A stretch of 64,000 bases of DNA from Flavobacterium sp. 245 (lineage in GTDB: Bacteria; Bacteroidota; Bacteroidia; Flavobacteriales; Flavobacteriaceae): the NCBI RefSeq assembly GCF_004362055.1, contig NZ_SNXB01000003.1:186001-250000 (forward strand), given 5' to 3'. A program made the translations under genes and the position numbers. Below are positions 62,063-64,000 of this stretch, piece by piece; position 1 is the first letter of the stretch, and each line of letters begins with the position of its first letter. The notes under the pieces were generated by a model, which saw only the letters and a list, made by a program, of their open reading frames with translations, was not told the origin of the DNA and did no database searches.

Positions 62063-63757
62063 TTAAGATTCGCAACTGCTGCAACTAACGAGACTTGTAA
62101 CCAGTTCCTTAGAAACGCTCTGACTTCTTTGATAATACAAACTTTTAATTCCGAGTTGCCATGATTCAATCATTAAGCGATTTACTTCCTTAATTGGCAA
62201 TTCTGCAGGAATATTAAGGTTTAAACTTTGCCCTTGATCAACAAATTTTTGACGAATTGCTGCCTGCTGGACAATTTCAAGCTGGCTGATTTCTTTGAAG
62301 GTTTTAAAAACGTCTTTTTCTGTTTGAGTAAGCTGTTCCATGTGTTGTACACTTCCGCCATTCAGCATAATACCGCGCCAAACTTCCTCATTATCCAAAC
62401 CTTTTTCTTCCAATAATTTTTTCAGATATTTATTTTTTCGCATAAAATTTCCTTTGCTCAAACCCGCTTTGTAATAATTACTGCTGAAAGGCTCAATTCC
62501 CGGCGAAGTCTGTCCTAAAATTGCCGATGAAGATGTTGTAGGCGCAATTGCCATTGTTGTTGTATTGCGTCGTCCGTAACCTTTAAGCAATTCTGGTTCA
62601 CCATAAATTCGGGCCAAATCCTGAGTGGCTTTATCGGCTTTGTCGCTTATATGTTTAAAAATTTCTGTCGTTTTCATTTTGGCTTCCAAACCTTCAAACG
62701 GAATCATATTTTTTTGCAAATACGAATGCCATCCTAAAACGCCTAAACCTAAAGCACGGTGTCTTTTTGCAAATTTATTTGCTGCCGAAAGATAATAGTT
62801 CCCTTCTGTTTTTTCGATAAATTCCTGCAATACGGCATCCAAGAAAAAGATCGCTAATTTCACTGCTTCAGTATCTTTCCATTCTTCATAAAGTTCCAAA
62901 TTCATTGACGAAAGACAACAAATAAACGACTCATCAAAATCAGATGGAAGCATAATTTCACTGCATAAATTGCTGGCATTAATTCGCAGATTTTTATCTT
63001 TATAAACCTGCGGTTTATTTTTATTTACGTTATCGCTAAAGAAAATATAAGGTAGTCCTTTTTGCTGACGGCTTTCAAGAACTTTTGCCCAAATTTGACG
63101 TTTGTCGCTATCACCATCGATCATTTCCTGCATCCAATAATCGGGCACGCAGATTCCGGTAAACAAATTCTGAATTGGATTACCAATGCTTTTAATCTTC
63201 AAAAATTCTTCAATATCCGGGTGATCTACATCTAAATATGCTGCAAACGCACCTCTACGTACGCCACCTTGAGAAATAGTGTCCATTGTAGTGTCAAAAA
63301 GTTTCATGAAACTTACTGCTCCGCTACTTTTTCCGTTATCTGTTACGGCGCTTCCTCTTTCGCGTAATTCTCCAAAATATCCTGATGTTCCTCCACCAAT
63401 TTTGGTCTGCATGATTACTTCGCCTAGTTTATGTGTAATTCCTTCGATTTCATCTGGAACGTGAACATTAAAACAAGAAATTGGCAAACCGCGTTCAGTT
63501 CCCATATTGGCCCAAACCGGAGAACTGATGCTCATCCAGCCACGCTCAATCATTTCAACAAAAGAATCTTTTAGTTCCGGTTTATAAAGTCTGCGCGCTG
63601 CCGCGGTACAAATTCTGTCAATGGCACCTTCGACAGTTTCTCCTTTTAAAAGATAGCCGCGGTTTAATATTTGTTCGCTTTCAGAATTTTTCCACCACAT
63701 TTTATTTCCAGCTTCGCTCATCGGGACGCTTTCTTGATTTATATCTATTGTATTCAT
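62063..63757 (-). CDS. nrdA: Class I ribonucleotide reductase, large subunit
   Basis: Reduces ribonucleoside diphosphates to deoxyribonucleotides. The 564-residue form lacks the N-terminal ATP-cone and begins near the catalytic barrel. Active-site elements are present: the redox Cys in ISCFNVHVP, NLCSEI with the thiyl-radical Cys and catalytic Glu, and the second redox Cys in CCLSSMNLELY. MAIAPTTSSSAILGQTSPGIE, the radical-transfer tyrosines in SLYYQRS and the C-terminal swinging pair SCSSCES are also present. The absent ATP-cone means overall-activity control must lie elsewhere or be missing. It follows nrdB by 11 bp. Confidence 0.95.
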   Translation of the reverse strand: MNTIDINQESVPMSEAGNKMWWKNSESEQILNRGYLLKGETVEGAIDRICTAAARRLYKPELKDSFVEMIERGWMSISSPVWANMGTERGLPISCFNVHVPDEIEGITHKLGEVIMQTKIGGGTSGYFGELRERGSAVTDNGKSSGAVSFMKLFDTTMDTISQGGVRRGAFAAYLDVDHPDIEEFLKIKSIGNPIQNLFTGICVPDYWMQEMIDGDSDKRQIWAKVLESRQQKGLPYIFFSDNVNKNKPQVYKDKNLRINASNLCSEIMLPSDFDESFICCLSSMNLELYEEWKDTEAVKLAIFFLDAVLQEFIEKTEGNYYLSAANKFAKRHRALGLGVLGWHSYLQKNMIPFEGLEAKMKTTEIFKHISDKADKATQDLARIYGEPELLKGYGRRNTTTMAIAPTTSSSAILGQTSPGIEPFSSNYYKAGLSKGNFMRKNKYLKKLLEEKGLDNEEVWRGIMLNGGSVQHMEQLTQTEKDVFKTFKEISQLEIVQQAAIRQKFVDQGQSLNLNIPAELPIKEVNRLMIESWQLGIKSLYYQRSQSVSKELVTSLVSCSSCES

Positions 63758-63768
63758 TTTTTTAAATT

Positions 63769-64000
63769 TTAGAAGAGGTCGTTTGCCGTAATACTTTTAT
63801 CATGTTTGGTATACTCTACGGGTCTTTTTGCAAAGAAATCATCTAAACTATTAGCAAAAACCTCTTCTTCAAACCATGACATTGCTCTGTAATCTTCTAG
63901 CGAAACATCAAAAACAGTTGGAATTCCAATTTGTTTTAAACTTTCATCTAATCTGAATTTCATAAAATTAACCAGATCTTTTTTGTTGATGCTTTCAATT
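63769..64000 (-). CDS. nrdB: Class I ribonucleotide reductase, small subunit (3' part)
   Basis: The reading frame enters from the right edge (ESINKKDLVNFMKFRLDES) and ends at 63769. The C-terminal segment (DDFFAKRPVEYTKHDKSIT, then ANDLF at the very end) is typical of the NrdB tail, which docks into NrdA. The metal-binding part lies outside the window. Gene order is nrdB then nrdA, reading leftwards. Confidence 0.92.
   Translation of the reverse strand, partial: IESINKKDLVNFMKFRLDESLKQIGIPTVFDVSLEDYRAMSWFEEEVFANSLDDFFAKRPVEYTKHDKSITANDLF

Overview
The window reads as a chromosomal segment of a Flavobacterium-like member of the Bacteroidota. It is AT-rich, has several TAnnTTTG-type -7 promoter boxes, lipoproteins with LF(A/S)C lipoboxes, a SusC/SusD operon driven by an ECF sigma/FecR pair, and class I ribonucleotide reductase genes of the usual flavobacterial type. 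The genus is inferred from gene content; no 16S gene is present.

1-18.5 kb: right-hand part of an integrated element whose left end lies outside the window. The plus strand carries a packed defence block: type I restriction-modification (hsdR, hsdM, hsdS), an ABC-type ATPase plus HNH nuclease pair resembling Septu (PtuA/PtuB), and a McrB/McrC type IV system. The minus strand carries the element's own genes: a toprim/zinc-finger primase-like protein, a P4-type primase/helicase, an excisionase-like HTH protein, an unknown coiled protein and a tyrosine integrase. Iteron-like repeats, a double palindromic operator and four 8-bp integrase-arm-like repeats lie between them.

18.5-25.06 kb: a second compartment bounded by two direct copies of a 19-bp sequence (CGGCGACTCCACAAAAAGG) that looks like the 3' end of a tRNA or tmRNA gene. 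Each copy runs into its own perfect terminator hairpin. Inside are a Hachiman system (HamA nuclease, HamB helicase) and an overlapping DUF4062 / AlbA_2-HATPase pair. The 3' end of the second gene of that pair is followed by three decayed tandem copies with an exact 99-bp period. No integrase lies between the two repeats, so this looks like cargo accreted at the same attachment site.

25-39.5 kb: core chromosome. It holds two small unknown genes and an oxidative pentose-phosphate operon (gnd, zwf, pgl). A TPR lipoprotein gene follows. Two gene sets, each next to a Crp/Fnr-family regulator gene, share an identical 17-bp promoter element placed exactly 40 bp upstream of a TAnnTTTG box. They encode small-molecule and redox enzymes: an ABM monooxygenase, an exported DJ-1/PfpI protein, an Old Yellow Enzyme, a cupin and a carboxymuconolactone decarboxylase-like protein.

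39.7-45.7 kb: a propeller-type sensor kinase convergent with, and overlapping, a NarL-type response regulator; then a DsbD-like thiol:disulfide transporter.

45.8-61.7 kb: a ten-gene minus-strand cluster: ECF sigma, FecR, SusC (with STN domain), SusD, DUF4843 lipoprotein, PKD-like lipoprotein, thioredoxin, retropepsin-like protease, TlpA-like protein and M16 peptidase. There is no glycoside hydrolase, so peptide or protein-derived nutrient uptake fits better than glycan use. The window ends in nrdA and the 3' part of nrdB.
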